Of a stretch of 35,783 nt of DNA, positions 1-7,279 are shown piece after piece. Origin of the DNA: Paraburkholderia gardini. GTDB lineage: Bacteria; Pseudomonadota; Gammaproteobacteria; Burkholderiales; Burkholderiaceae. The stretch lies in assembly GCF_907164575.1 (NCBI RefSeq), contig NZ_CAJQYY010000042.1:1-35783 (forward strand). The letters are read 5' to 3'. The notes under the pieces were generated by a model. That model saw only the letters and a list, made by a program, of their open reading frames with translations, was not told where the DNA came from and did not search any database. Each line of letters opens with the position of its first letter. Position 1 is the stretch's first letter. A program made the position numbers and the translations under genes.

Positions 1-81
1 GCAGTTGCGCTTCGCTTCGCTCGCTGTGATCAACTTACGGTGGGACTTGCACCCACAAGAGTGCGCCCATGCTGGGCGCAC
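1..81 (-). mobile_element. 5' end of a probable class C group II intron (truncated by the window edge)
   Basis: Read on the minus strand, this segment starts with GTGCG at position 81, the conserved 5' boundary of group II introns. A hairpin follows (GTGCGCCCA/TGGGCGCAC, 61-81), then a second one closed by GTGGG/CCCAC with GTGCAAGT in its loop, then a stem AGTTG/CAACT (3-7 with 31-35). This order closely resembles the first part of domain I of the Oceanobacillus iheyensis class C intron as I remember it. Class C introns are known to insert directly behind intrinsic terminators, and this segment begins one base beyond the rplQ terminator stem. It has the same orientation as the operon. The ribozyme core, any reverse transcriptase/maturase gene and the 3' end would lie left of position 1, so intactness cannot be judged. 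Alternative: a REP-like tandem hairpin element. Confidence 0.72.
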
Positions 82-82
82 A

Positions 83-118
83 AGCGAAAAAGCCAGGCGT
101 TTGCCTGGCTTTTTCGCT
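83..118 (-). terminator. Rho-independent terminator after rplQ (end of alpha operon)
   Basis: This is a perfect 16-bp stem, AGCGAAAAAGCCAGGC paired with GCCTGGCTTTTTCGCT, with a four-base loop. It begins 12 bases after the rplQ stop codon. Its T-run lies inside the stem, so the structure looks bidirectional. It closes the whole ribosomal-protein cluster, and the presumed group II intron begins one base beyond the stem. Confidence 0.9.
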
Positions 119-130
119 AATACTGGGAGG

Positions 131-526
131 TTATTCCGCTTCCTGGATGTCGTCCGCTTCGACGATTTCCGGGCGGTCCATCAGTTGAACCAGCGCCATC
201 GGAGCGTTATCGCCGACGCGGAAGCCGAACTTCAGGATGCTCGTGTAGCCACCCGGACGGTTCGCGTAGCGCGGGCCGAGGACTTCGAAGAGCTTCGTGA
301 CCGAGTCACGATCGCGCAGGCGGTTGAACGCCAGACGACGATTTGCCAGCGACGGCTTCTTGCCGAGCGTGATCAGCGGCTCGACAACTTTACGGAGTTC
401 CTTCGCCTTCGGCAGCGTCGTCTTGATGACTTCGTGCTCGATCAGCGAGTTGGACATGTTACGGAGCATTGCCAGACGGTGGCTGCTCGTGCGGTTCAGT
501 TTCCGCAGACCATGACGGTGACGCAT
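131..526 (-). CDS. rplQ: 50S ribosomal protein L17
   Basis: The product is a 131-residue L17, a large-subunit protein near the peptide exit side of the ribosome. It starts with the family signature MRHRHGLRKLNRTSSHR and carries the conserved TTLPKAKELR and RRLAFNRLRD segments. The C-terminus (from about residue 117) is an acidic, lineage-specific tail. The ATG is preceded by AAGGAA at 5 bases. It is the last gene of the alpha operon, 164 bases downstream of rpoA, and a strong terminator follows 12 bases after its stop. A hairpin plus T-run in the rpoA-rplQ gap may reduce readthrough or mark a separate promoter, so rplQ may be partly uncoupled from rpoA. Confidence 0.97.
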   Translation of the reverse strand: MRHRHGLRKLNRTSSHRLAMLRNMSNSLIEHEVIKTTLPKAKELRKVVEPLITLGKKPSLANRRLAFNRLRDRDSVTKLFEVLGPRYANRPGGYTSILKFGFRVGDNAPMALVQLMDRPEIVEADDIQEAE

Positions 527-613
527 GTTAATTCCTTTGATTCAGAGTTTTGATCCAGCTCTTCTATCGCGCTCCGCCCGACATGAAGGCGGGTGAGCAC
601 ACGGGCCGGTAGT

Positions 614-660
614 AAAAAAGACAAGACGCGGATTTTAAAGGAAAATCCGCGTCTTTGCCA
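614..660 (-). promoter_or_regulatory. rpoA-rplQ intergenic inverted repeat with T-run and possible nested promoter
   Basis: A perfect 14-bp inverted repeat (AAGACGCGGATTTT, 623-636, with AAAATCCGCGTCTT, 642-655) has a five-base loop. On the minus strand it is followed three bases later by six Ts (614-619), as in an intrinsic terminator. A TAAAAT box (632-637) overlaps the loop and lies 17 bases from a weak TGGCAA (655-660), so a promoter for rplQ may be nested in the repeat. The hairpin is certain; its function is inference. Confidence 0.5.
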
Positions 661-690
661 GTCGCGGTACAACTGCGATTCCTTCTCGAC

Positions 691-1668
691 TTACTTGTCC
701 AGACCAGCCGGCGGCCAGTTTTCGAGCTTCATTCCAAGCGTCAGGCCACGCGAAGCGAGTACTTCCTTGATCTCGTTCAGCGACTTGCGGCCCAGATTCG
801 GCGTCTTCAGCAACTCGTTTTCCGTACGCTGGATCAGGTCGCCGATGTAGTAAATGTTCTCTGCCTTCAGGCAGTTCGCGGAACGAACCGTGAGTTCGAG
901 ATCATCCACCGGACGCAGCAGGATCGGATCGATCTGCGGCGCGCGCGACGGCGCTTCGGCCGTTGCTTCAGTGCCTTCCAGAGCAGCGAACACCGACAGT
1001 TGATCAACCAGAATACGCGCCGATTGACGAATCGCTTCTTCCGGCGAAATCACACCGTTGGTTTCGATGTTCATGACGAGCTTGTCGAGGTCAGTACGCT
1101 GTTCGACGCGCGCGCTTTCAACGGCGTAGCTCACGCGGCGAACCGGTGAGAACGATGCATCCAGCACAATACGGCCGATGATCTTGGCCGACTCTTCGCC
1201 ATAACGACGCACATTGCCCGGTACATAGCCACGGCCCTTCTCGACCTTGATCTGAACGTCGAGCTTGCCGCCCTTCGACAGACGTGCAATCACGTGATCA
1301 GGGTTGATCACTTCGCAGTCGTGCGCGAGTTCGATGTCGCCAGCGGTGACAACGCCTTCGCCTTCCTTGCGCAGCGTAACCGTGACTTCGTCGCGATTGT
1401 GCAGCTTGAACACCACGCCCTTCAGGTTCAACAACAGGTTGACTACGTCCTCTTGCACACCGTCAAGCGTCGAGTATTCGTGCACGACGCCTGCGATCGT
1501 CACTTCGGTCGGCGCGTAGCCCACCATCGACGAAAGCAGTACACGCCGAAGCGCGTTACCCAAGGTGTGGCCGTAACCGCGTTCAAACGGTTCCATGACC
1601 ACTTTCGCGTGGCTGTCGCCAAGCGATTCAACTGCGATGATCTTGGGCTTCAACAAACTGGTTTGCAT
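691..1668 (-). CDS. rpoA: DNA-directed RNA polymerase subunit alpha
   Basis: This is the 325-residue alpha subunit, which dimerises to nucleate RNA polymerase assembly and contacts UP elements and activators. The N-terminal domain (about 1-235) contains ERGYGHTLGNALRRVLLSS, the conserved dimerisation helix. A linker of about 20 residues (EATAEAPSRAPQ) leads to the C-terminal domain with LTVRSANCLKAENI, which includes the arginine equivalent to E. coli R265 used for DNA contact, and ends with the typical LENWPPAGL. The ATG start has AAAGGA upstream. The gene lies 124 bases after rpsD, as in the usual alpha operon order rpsM-rpsK-rpsD-rpoA-rplQ. Length and motifs are complete. Confidence 0.98.
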   Translation of the reverse strand: MQTSLLKPKIIAVESLGDSHAKVVMEPFERGYGHTLGNALRRVLLSSMVGYAPTEVTIAGVVHEYSTLDGVQEDVVNLLLNLKGVVFKLHNRDEVTVTLRKEGEGVVTAGDIELAHDCEVINPDHVIARLSKGGKLDVQIKVEKGRGYVPGNVRRYGEESAKIIGRIVLDASFSPVRRVSYAVESARVEQRTDLDKLVMNIETNGVISPEEAIRQSARILVDQLSVFAALEGTEATAEAPSRAPQIDPILLRPVDDLELTVRSANCLKAENIYYIGDLIQRTENELLKTPNLGRKSLNEIKEVLASRGLTLGMKLENWPPAGLDK

Positions 1669-1792
1669 AGGTTTTCCTTTTCAATACCCTCGGCTCGTTA
1701 CACCGATAAGGCTGACCGGTAACAACCTGAAAATAAACAGCCGAGACGCCCCCTTGCGTAACGCAATCAGGGTGCCCCGGCCGTTAATCCGA

Positions 1793-2416
1793 TTACCGCG
1801 AATACAATTCGACGATCAGGCTTTCGTTGATATCGCCAGCGATGTCGCTGCGTTCCGGCTTTTGCTTGAAGGTGCCTTCGAATTTCTTCGAATCAACAGC
1901 AACCCAGCCCGGCAGTCCGCCTTGCTCGGCCAGCGACAGCGCTTCGAGAATGCGCGCCTGCTTCTTGGCCTGCTCACGAACCGCCACCACATCACCTGCC
2001 TTCACTTGCAGCGACGGAATGTTGGTCACAACGCCGTTCACCGTGATCGCCTTGTGGCCGACCAACTGACGTGCTTCTGCACGCGTCGAACCGAAACCCA
2101 TGCGATACACGACGTTGTCGAGACGCGACTCAAGCAGTTGCAGCAGGTTTTCACCCGTGTTGCCCTTGAGGCGGTCAGCTTCAGCGAAGTAACGGCGGAA
2201 CTGGCGTTCGAGGACACCGTAGATGCGCTTTACTTTTTGCTTTTCGCGCAGCTGCGTGCCGTAATCGGACGTACGTGCACCCGACGTGCGGCCATGTTGG
2301 CCCGGCTTGCTGTCAAGCTTGCACTTGTCAGCGAGCGAACGACGGGCGCTCTTCAGGAAGAGGTCAGTGCCTTCACGGCGGGAGAGCTTGGCCTTGGGGC
2401 CGATATAACGTGCCAC
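1793..2416 (-). CDS. rpsD: 30S ribosomal protein S4
   Basis: S4 is a primary 16S rRNA-binding assembly protein and, in enterobacteria, the translational repressor of the alpha operon. This copy has 207 residues, begins MARYIGPKAKLSRREGTDL and contains the S4 RNA-binding domain (ESRLDNVVYRMGFGSTRAEARQLV, about 96-120). It is the zinc-free type: only one cysteine (DKCKLD) is left in the N-terminal region where other forms carry a four-cysteine knot. Translation starts at GTG, six bases after GAAGGA. The gap to rpsK is 144 bases, much longer than most in this cluster, and holds a perfect hairpin near the start. Confidence 0.97.
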   Translation of the reverse strand: MARYIGPKAKLSRREGTDLFLKSARRSLADKCKLDSKPGQHGRTSGARTSDYGTQLREKQKVKRIYGVLERQFRRYFAEADRLKGNTGENLLQLLESRLDNVVYRMGFGSTRAEARQLVGHKAITVNGVVTNIPSLQVKAGDVVAVREQAKKQARILEALSLAEQGGLPGWVAVDSKKFEGTFKQKPERSDIAGDINESLIVELYSR

Positions 2417-2440
2417 GTTGATTCCTTCTCTGTTTGATCA

Positions 2441-2458
2441 CGTGAATCTGAATTCACG
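2441..2458 (-). promoter_or_regulatory. Hairpin upstream of the rpsD start
   Basis: A perfect 7-bp stem (CGTGAAT with ATTCACG) with a four-base loop lies 24 bases upstream of the rpsD GTG, in the 144-base rpsK-rpsD gap. A second, imperfect hairpin (GTTCGACCC/GGGTTCGGAC with an AAA loop) lies just upstream, at about 2461-2482. No T-run follows either, so they are not terminators. They could be an RNA-processing or S4-feedback element; that role is a guess. Confidence 0.4.
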
Positions 2459-2560
2459 CTAGTCCGAACCCTTTGGGTCGAACGGTGGGCTTAGTCAATT
2501 CAATAACGCAAGCAGCTCGTCGGCGCGCGAGGCGTCAACGAGCACTAGCAAAACAGCGTC

Positions 2561-2965
2561 TTAGATACGACGACGCTTCGGCGGACGGCAGCCGTTGTGC
2601 GGAACCGGCGTCACGTCGGAGATCGCGGTGATCTTGATACCAAGACCATGCAGCGCGCGCACCGCGGACTCACGGCCAGGACCGGGGCCCTTGATCCGTA
2701 CTTCGAGGTTCTTTACGCCGTATTCCAGCGCCACACGACCCGCCGACTCGGCTGCAACCTGAGCTGCAAACGGCGTCGACTTACGCGAGCCCTTGAAACC
2801 CTGGCCACCCGACGTTGCCCAGGCAAGCGCGTTGCCTTGACGATCGGTGATCGTGATGATGGTGTTGTTGAACGACGCGTGAACGTGAACCACGCCCTCG
2901 GCGACGTTCTTCTTGACCTTCTTGCGAACGCGTTGCGCCGCGGAGTTGTTCGAAGCCTTAGCCAT
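2561..2965 (-). CDS. rpsK: 30S ribosomal protein S11
   Basis: S11 forms part of the 30S platform and lines the mRNA exit channel near the Shine-Dalgarno duplex. The 134-residue product has the family core VHVHASFNNTIITITD (about 26-41), the SGGQGFKGSRKSTPFAAQ loop and the basic C-terminus PHNGCRPPKRRRI, which contacts 16S rRNA. The ATG is the only sensible start and matches the family N-terminus MAKASNN. It follows rpsM after 28 bases and precedes rpsD, the normal alpha operon order. Confidence 0.98.
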   Translation of the reverse strand: MAKASNNSAAQRVRKKVKKNVAEGVVHVHASFNNTIITITDRQGNALAWATSGGQGFKGSRKSTPFAAQVAAESAGRVALEYGVKNLEVRIKGPGPGRESAVRALHGLGIKITAISDVTPVPHNGCRPPKRRRI

Positions 2966-2993
2966 TACGTTTTCCTGTAACTGTCAGTTCCGC

Positions 2994-3359
2994 TTACTTC
3001 TTCAGCGATTGCGCTGCACGACGCGGACCCTTGCGCGTACGGGCATTCGTACGCGTGCGCTGGCCACGCAGGGGCAGGCCCTTGCGGTGACGCACGCCAC
3101 GGTAGCAGCCGAGATCCATCAGGCGCTTGATATTCATCGTCGTTTCACGGCGAAGATCGCCTTCAACGATGAACTTGCCGACTTCTTCACGCAGCTTTTC
3201 GAGGTCTGCGTCGTTCAGGTCCTTGACCTTCTTCGAAAATGCCACACCAGCAGCGACGCAAATGTCGCGCGAGCGCGTGCGGCCGATACCGTAAATTGCC
3301 GTCAGGCCGATTTCAGTATGCTGGTGATTCGGGATGTTAACCCCTGCGATACGAGCCAT
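2994..3359 (-). CDS. rpsM: 30S ribosomal protein S13
   Basis: S13 sits in the head of the 30S subunit and contacts the P-site tRNA and the B1 inter-subunit bridges. The 121-residue product begins [26 protein letters not shown] (the first part of the helix-two-turn-helix fold) and contains the [19 protein letters not shown] signature at about 85-103, followed by the basic tail [17 protein letters not shown]. The ATG is preceded by GAGG. It is usually the first gene of the alpha operon; here rpmJ ends only 41 bases upstream and I see no separate promoter, so it is probably co-transcribed with infA-rpmJ. Confidence 0.98.
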
Positions 3360-3400
3360 TGTTTTTCCTCAAACAAAAAGCGCAAGCAAAAGCGCGGCGT

Positions 3401-3517
3401 TCAGCCTTGACGCTGTTTGTGGCGCGGATCAGAGCTGCAAATCACGCGCACAACGCCCTTGCGCTTGATGATCTTGCAATTGCGGCAAATGCGCTTAACC
3501 GATGCCATCACTTTCAT
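3401..3517 (-). CDS. rpmJ: 50S ribosomal protein L36 (zinc-ribbon form)
   Basis: This short gene encodes 38 residues beginning [21 protein letters not shown] and ending HKQRQG. L36 is the smallest large-subunit protein and stabilises 23S rRNA domain V/VI contacts. The zinc-binding ligands of the classical form are all present: Cys11, Cys14 (CRNC), Cys27 and a histidine in DPRHK. The start ATG has a purine-rich AAAGGG upstream. It fills the gap between infA (20 bases upstream) and rpsM (41 bases downstream). It is easily missed because of its length. Confidence 0.95.
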
Positions 3518-3537
3518 GATATTACCCTTTTTTCAAA

Positions 3538-3756
3538 TCACTTCGCCCGGAACACGATCCGCGCACGCGACAGATCGTAAGGCGTCAATTCAACCGTCAC
3601 CTTGTCGCCCGGCAGGATTCGGATGTAATGCATCCGCATCTTGCCGGATATGTGTCCCAATACGACATGGCCGTTTTCCAGCTTTACCCTGAAGGTAGCG
3701 TTAGGCAGGTTTTCGATGACTTCACCCTGCATCTGGATTACATCGTCTTTGGCCAT
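3538..3756 (-). CDS. infA: Translation initiation factor IF-1
   Basis: The 72-residue product is a single OB-fold domain that binds the 30S A site during initiation. It begins MAKDDVIQMQGEVIENLPNA and includes the conserved FRVKLENGHVVLGHISGKMR and the DKVTVELTPYDLSRARI strand region. The ATG eight bases after the secY stop is chosen because AAAGGA lies just upstream and the N-terminus then matches the family; an upstream in-frame TTG overlapping the secY stop would add four residues and has no support. Its location between secY and rpmJ is typical of Burkholderiaceae. Confidence 0.97.
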   Translation of the reverse strand: MAKDDVIQMQGEVIENLPNATFRVKLENGHVVLGHISGKMRMHYIRILPGDKVTVELTPYDLSRARIVFRAK

Positions 3757-3764
3757 AAGTCCTT

Positions 3765-5111
3765 TCAACGCATCGGGACGCCGCCGCCTTTGAAATTGGC
3801 TTTCTTCAGCAGCGATTCATACTGTTGCGACATAACGTACGACTGCACCTGCGCCATGAAGTCCATTGTGACGACGACAATGATCAGCAGCGACGTTCCA
3901 CCGAAATAAAACGGCACATTCCAGCGCAGTACCAGAAACTCAGGCAGCAGACAAACGAACACGATGTAGATCGCACCAGCCAGCGTCAAACGCGTGAGGA
4001 TGCGGTCGATATATCGAGCCGTCTGATCGCCCGGACGGATGCCCGGCACGAAAGCGCCGCTCTTCTTCAGGTTGTCGGCCGTCTCTCTACTGTTGAACAC
4101 CAGTGCGGTGTAGAAGAAGCAGAAGAATACGATCGCCAACGCGTACAACAACACGTACACCGGTTGACCCGGTTTGAGCGCCTCAGCCACGTTATGCAGC
4201 GTGTCGCCAAACCAGCCGGTACGCGACCCCGAACTGAACCAGTTCAGGATGGTTGCCGGGAAGAGAATGATCGACGACGCGAAGATCGGCGGAATCACAC
4301 CCGACATGTTCAGTTTCAGCGGCAAATGCGAAGACTGGCCACCGTAAATCTTGTTGCCCACCTGCCGCTTGGCGTAATTCACAAGAATCTTGCGCTGGCC
4401 GCGTTCGATGAACACCACCACATACGTCACAGCAGCAATCAGCGCGACGACGATAATCGCCGAAACCGGACCCATCGAGCCGGTTTGCACCAGCGAGAAC
4501 AGACCACCGATTGCATTCGGGAAACCCGCTGCAATACCGCCGAAAATGATGATCGAGATGCCGTTACCCAGTCCGCGCTCCGTGATCTGCTCACCCAGCC
4601 ACATCAGGAACATCGTACCGGTCACCAGCGTCACAACCGTCGTGAGCCGGAACACCATACCCGGATCAATGACGAGTGCCGGCTGATTCTCAAGCGCGAC
4701 GGCAATGCCGAACGCCTGGAAAGTAGCAAGCAACACGGTAAAGACCCGCGTGTACTGCGTAATTTTCCGCTGCCCCGACTGTCCTTCTTTCTTCAGCGCC
4801 TCGAGCTGCGGCGAGACAATCGCCAGCAACTGCATGATGATCGACGCCGAAATGTACGGCATGATCCCAAGCGCGAAAATCGTGAACCGCGAGAGTGCGC
4901 CACCCGAGAACATGTTGAACATGCCAAGGATGCCGCCCGACTGGCTTTGGAACAGCTTCGCCAGTTGGTCCGGGTCGATACCCGGCACCGGAATATGCGC
5001 GCCGATACGGTAGACGACCAGCGCCAGCAGCAGAAATACTGCCCGCCGACGCAGATCGCCAAACTTCGCCGCGCTTCGACCGGGTTTTGCGAGACTCGGG
5101 CTGTTAGCCAA
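3765..5111 (-). CDS. secY: Preprotein translocase subunit SecY
   Basis: SecY is the channel-forming subunit of the SecYEG translocon in the inner membrane. The 448-residue product contains about ten hydrophobic segments, the plug region after PVPGIDPDQL, the SASIIMQLL segment of the second transmembrane region and the conserved cytoplasmic motifs GQRKITQYTR and ERGQRKILVNYAKRQ. The start is TTG: there is no ATG near the expected N-terminus, GGAG lies seven bases upstream of this TTG, and the resulting N-terminus (L/M)ANSPSLAKPG matches the family in Burkholderia as I recall it. Another TTG 18 bases upstream lacks a good ribosome-binding site. It follows rplO after 46 bases and ends eight bases before infA. 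Confidence 0.95.
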   Translation of the reverse strand: MANSPSLAKPGRSAAKFGDLRRRAVFLLLALVVYRIGAHIPVPGIDPDQLAKLFQSQSGGILGMFNMFSGGALSRFTIFALGIMPYISASIIMQLLAIVSPQLEALKKEGQSGQRKITQYTRVFTVLLATFQAFGIAVALENQPALVIDPGMVFRLTTVVTLVTGTMFLMWLGEQITERGLGNGISIIIFGGIAAGFPNAIGGLFSLVQTGSMGPVSAIIVVALIAAVTYVVVFIERGQRKILVNYAKRQVGNKIYGGQSSHLPLKLNMSGVIPPIFASSIILFPATILNWFSSGSRTGWFGDTLHNVAEALKPGQPVYVLLYALAIVFFCFFYTALVFNSRETADNLKKSGAFVPGIRPGDQTARYIDRILTRLTLAGAIYIVFVCLLPEFLVLRWNVPFYFGGTSLLIIVVVTMDFMAQVQSYVMSQQYESLLKKANFKGGGVPMR

Positions 5112-5157
5112 GTACCTTCTCCGATGCAAATGCTAGTGACGGCAATCGACTTGCACG

Positions 5158-5592
5158 TTACTCGGCAAAAGAGCCACCTGCTGCTTCAATAGCAGCACGT
5201 GCACCCTTCGTCGCACCCAGACCCTTCACAACGACCTTGCGCTTCAGCTCGCCCGTCGCGATGATCTTGGCGCTCTTGATCAGCTCACCGAGCAGGCCGG
5301 CTTGCTTCAGAGCCAGCAGATCGATTTCGTCGACCGGCAGCTTTTCCAGATCCGAGAGACGCACTTCGCCGACAAATTCCCTCGTCAGCGACGTGAAGCC
5401 GCGCTTCGGCAGACGACGTTGCAGCGGCATTTGACCGCCTTCGAAGCCAACCTTGTGAAAGCCGCCCGAGCGCGACTTCTGACCCTTGTGACCGCGACCT
5501 GCGGTCTTGCCGAGTCCGGAGCCGATGCCACGACCGACGCGACGCTTTGCGTGCTTCGAGCCTTCTGCCGGCTTCAGGTTATTCAATTCCAT
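5158..5592 (-). CDS. rplO: 50S ribosomal protein L15
   Basis: L15 is a late-assembly 50S protein that reaches into the subunit core with a basic extension. The 144-residue product begins MELNNLKPAEGSKHAKRRVGRG and contains the glycine-rich, highly basic stretch GSGLGKTAGRGHKGQKSRSG (about 25-44). The globular C-terminal domain runs from about 70 to 144. The ATG with AAGGAG six bases upstream is preferred over a TTG six bases earlier. It lies between rpmD and secY, as usual for the spc operon. Confidence 0.97.
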   Translation of the reverse strand: MELNNLKPAEGSKHAKRRVGRGIGSGLGKTAGRGHKGQKSRSGGFHKVGFEGGQMPLQRRLPKRGFTSLTREFVGEVRLSDLEKLPVDEIDLLALKQAGLLGELIKSAKIIATGELKRKVVVKGLGATKGARAAIEAAGGSFAE

Positions 5593-5621
5593 TATCAACT
5601 CCTTGAGTCCTGGTCAGCCGC

Positions 5622-5804
5622 TTAGCTGATGACCTTAACGAGGTACGAAACCTTGTTGATCATGCCGCGCACAGCCGGCGTGTCCTGCAGCTCGCTAACC
5701 GAGTTAAGTCGGCGCAGGCCCAGACCACGCACCGTTGCACGGTGCGTTTCGCGGGTCCCGATCAGGCTCTTGACGAGCTGAACCTTGACAGTTTTTTCAG
5801 ACAT
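5622..5804 (-). CDS. rpmD: 50S ribosomal protein L30
   Basis: The product is a 60-residue L30, a small 50S protein of the ferredoxin-like RNA-binding fold. It shows the family pattern VKVQLVKSLIGTRETHRATVRGLGLRRLNS followed by DTPAVRGMINKVSYLV. The ATG at residue MSEKT is chosen because AGGTGG precedes it and the family starts here; three more residues in frame upstream would begin at GTG. Its start is 14 bases after the rpsE stop, and rplO follows, so it is translated as part of the spc operon. Confidence 0.96.
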   Translation of the reverse strand: MSEKTVKVQLVKSLIGTRETHRATVRGLGLRRLNSVSELQDTPAVRGMINKVSYLVKVIS

Positions 5805-5818
5805 GGTGACCACCTGGC

Positions 5819-6337
5819 TTAGCCCAAAATATCTTCGACGGACTTACCACGCTTCGCCGCGATGTCGCCCGGGGTGGACTGCTTGCGCAGGCCGTCGAGC
5901 GTCGCACGGACGAGGTTGTAAGGGTTCGTCGAACCGTGGCTCTTGGCCACCACATTTTGCACGCCCATCACGTCGAACACTGCGCGCATCGGGCCACCAG
6001 CGATCACGCCTGTACCATCCTTCGCCGGAGCGAGGAGGACTGCGGATGCGCCGTGCTTGCCGTGCACTTCGTGCTGCAACGTACCATTCTTGAGCGGCAC
6101 CTTGAACATGTTACGGCGAGCCTGTTCCATTGCCTTTTGAACAGCAACCGGAACTTCCTTCGCTTTGCCCTTGCCCATGCCGATGCGGCCATCACCATCG
6201 CCAACCACGGTCAGTGCGGCGAAGCCGAGAATACGGCCACCCTTCACGACCTTGGTCACGCGGTTGACCGAAATCATCTTTTCACGAAGGCCGTCGTCGC
6301 GTTCGTCAGCCTGAACTTTCGCTTGCATCTTTGCCAT
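5819..6337 (-). CDS. rpsE: 30S ribosomal protein S5
   Basis: S5 lies at the back of the 30S subunit by the mRNA entrance and affects decoding fidelity. The 172-residue product has an N-terminal double-stranded-RNA-binding-like domain with VNRVTKVVKGGRILGFAALTVVGDG (about 24-48), whose KGGR loop region is where spectinomycin-resistance changes map in other bacteria and looks wild type. A C-terminal domain follows, with GPMRAVFDVMGVQNVVAKSHGS (about 115-136). Gaps to rplR (14 bases) and rpmD (14 bases) support a single transcript. Confidence 0.98.
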   Translation of the reverse strand: MAKMQAKVQADERDDGLREKMISVNRVTKVVKGGRILGFAALTVVGDGDGRIGMGKGKAKEVPVAVQKAMEQARRNMFKVPLKNGTLQHEVHGKHGASAVLLAPAKDGTGVIAGGPMRAVFDVMGVQNVVAKSHGSTNPYNLVRATLDGLRKQSTPGDIAAKRGKSVEDILG

Positions 6338-6351
6338 GACGAATTCTTCCC

Positions 6352-6717
6352 TTAGAACTTAAGTCCGGCTTCGCGCGCCGCATCAGCCAGCGCTTTCACG
6401 CGGCCGTGGTAACGGAAACCCGAACGGTCGAAGGCGACGGATTCGATGCCGGCAGCCTTAGCCTTTTCTGCGATGCGCTTGCCGATCAGCGTGGCAGCGG
6501 CGACGTTGCCGCCCTTGCCGGACTGGTCAGCCAGTTGCGCACGCACTTCGGCTTCGAGCGTCGACGCGCTGGCAAGCACCTTGGTGCCGCACGGCGAGAA
6601 CACCTGCGCGTAGATGTGCGTGTTCGTGCGATGCACGGCGAGACGCGCGACCTGCAGCTCAGCGATCTTGATACGCGTCTGACGAGCGCGGCGCAGGCGA
6701 GATTGAGTCTTATCCAT
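6352..6717 (-). CDS. rplR: 50S ribosomal protein L18
   Basis: L18 binds 5S rRNA together with L5 and L25 to build the central protuberance. The 121-residue product has a basic N-terminal tail (MDKTQSRLRRARQTRIKI), the core RLAVHRTNTHIYAQVF and the C-terminal signature VAFDRSGFRYHGRVKALADAAREAGL. The ATG is preceded by AAGGGTGCGCAATC, a weak but normal ribosome-binding region. It stands between rplF (12 bases upstream) and rpsE in the standard spc order. Confidence 0.97.
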   Translation of the reverse strand: MDKTQSRLRRARQTRIKIAELQVARLAVHRTNTHIYAQVFSPCGTKVLASASTLEAEVRAQLADQSGKGGNVAAATLIGKRIAEKAKAAGIESVAFDRSGFRYHGRVKALADAAREAGLKF

Positions 6718-6729
6718 GATTGCGCACCC

Positions 6730-7260
6730 TTACTTCTTCTTCGTTTCTTTGAGGATCACAACCTCGTTGGCGTAACGCACACCCTTGCCTTTGTAGGGCT
6801 CCGGCGGACGATAGCCGCGCACTTCTGCAGCGACCTGGCCAACTTGTTGTTTATTGATCCCCTTGATCACGATTTCGGTTTGCGACGGGGTTTCAGCCTT
6901 CACGCCTTCCGGCATCTGGTGCACCACCGGGTGCGAGAAACCCAGCGACAGATTCAGCTTGTCGCCTTGCGCCTGTGCGCGGTAACCGACGCCAACCAGC
7001 GTCAGCTTGCGCTCGAAACCCTTCGTCACGCCGTTCACCATGTTCGCCACCAGTGCGCGCATCGTGCCCGACATCGCGTTCGCTTCGCGGCTTTCGTCAA
7101 CCGGCTCGACTTTCAGCGTGCCGTTGTCGTTTACCACTTTCACGAGGCGATTTGCAGCTTGCGTAATCGTACCCAGCGGGCCCTTGACGGTAATACGTTC
7201 GTCGCTCAGGGCCACTTCTGCGCCTTGCAGCGCGATCGGGCTTTTACCTACTCGAGACAT
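6730..7260 (-). CDS. rplF: 50S ribosomal protein L6
   Basis: L6 binds near the sarcin-ricin loop and the factor-binding site of the 50S subunit. The 176-residue product begins MSRVGKSPIAL and has two related domains, with the C-terminal signature PEPYKGKGVRYANEVV at about 153-168. The ATG 19 bases after the rpsH stop is chosen: AGGAGAGG lies just upstream and the family starts at MSRVGK, whereas a longer reading frame would run 21 codons back into rpsH with no ribosome-binding site. Confidence 0.97.
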   Translation of the reverse strand: MSRVGKSPIALQGAEVALSDERITVKGPLGTITQAANRLVKVVNDNGTLKVEPVDESREANAMSGTMRALVANMVNGVTKGFERKLTLVGVGYRAQAQGDKLNLSLGFSHPVVHQMPEGVKAETPSQTEIVIKGINKQQVGQVAAEVRGYRPPEPYKGKGVRYANEVVILKETKKK

Positions 7261-7279
7261 GTTTCCTCTCCTTTCGGCC

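Noticed and set aside
1..81. Start of a plus-strand protein gene at the left edge
   Set aside because: The frame runs antisense through rplQ; the hairpin order on the minus strand is better explained as intron RNA.
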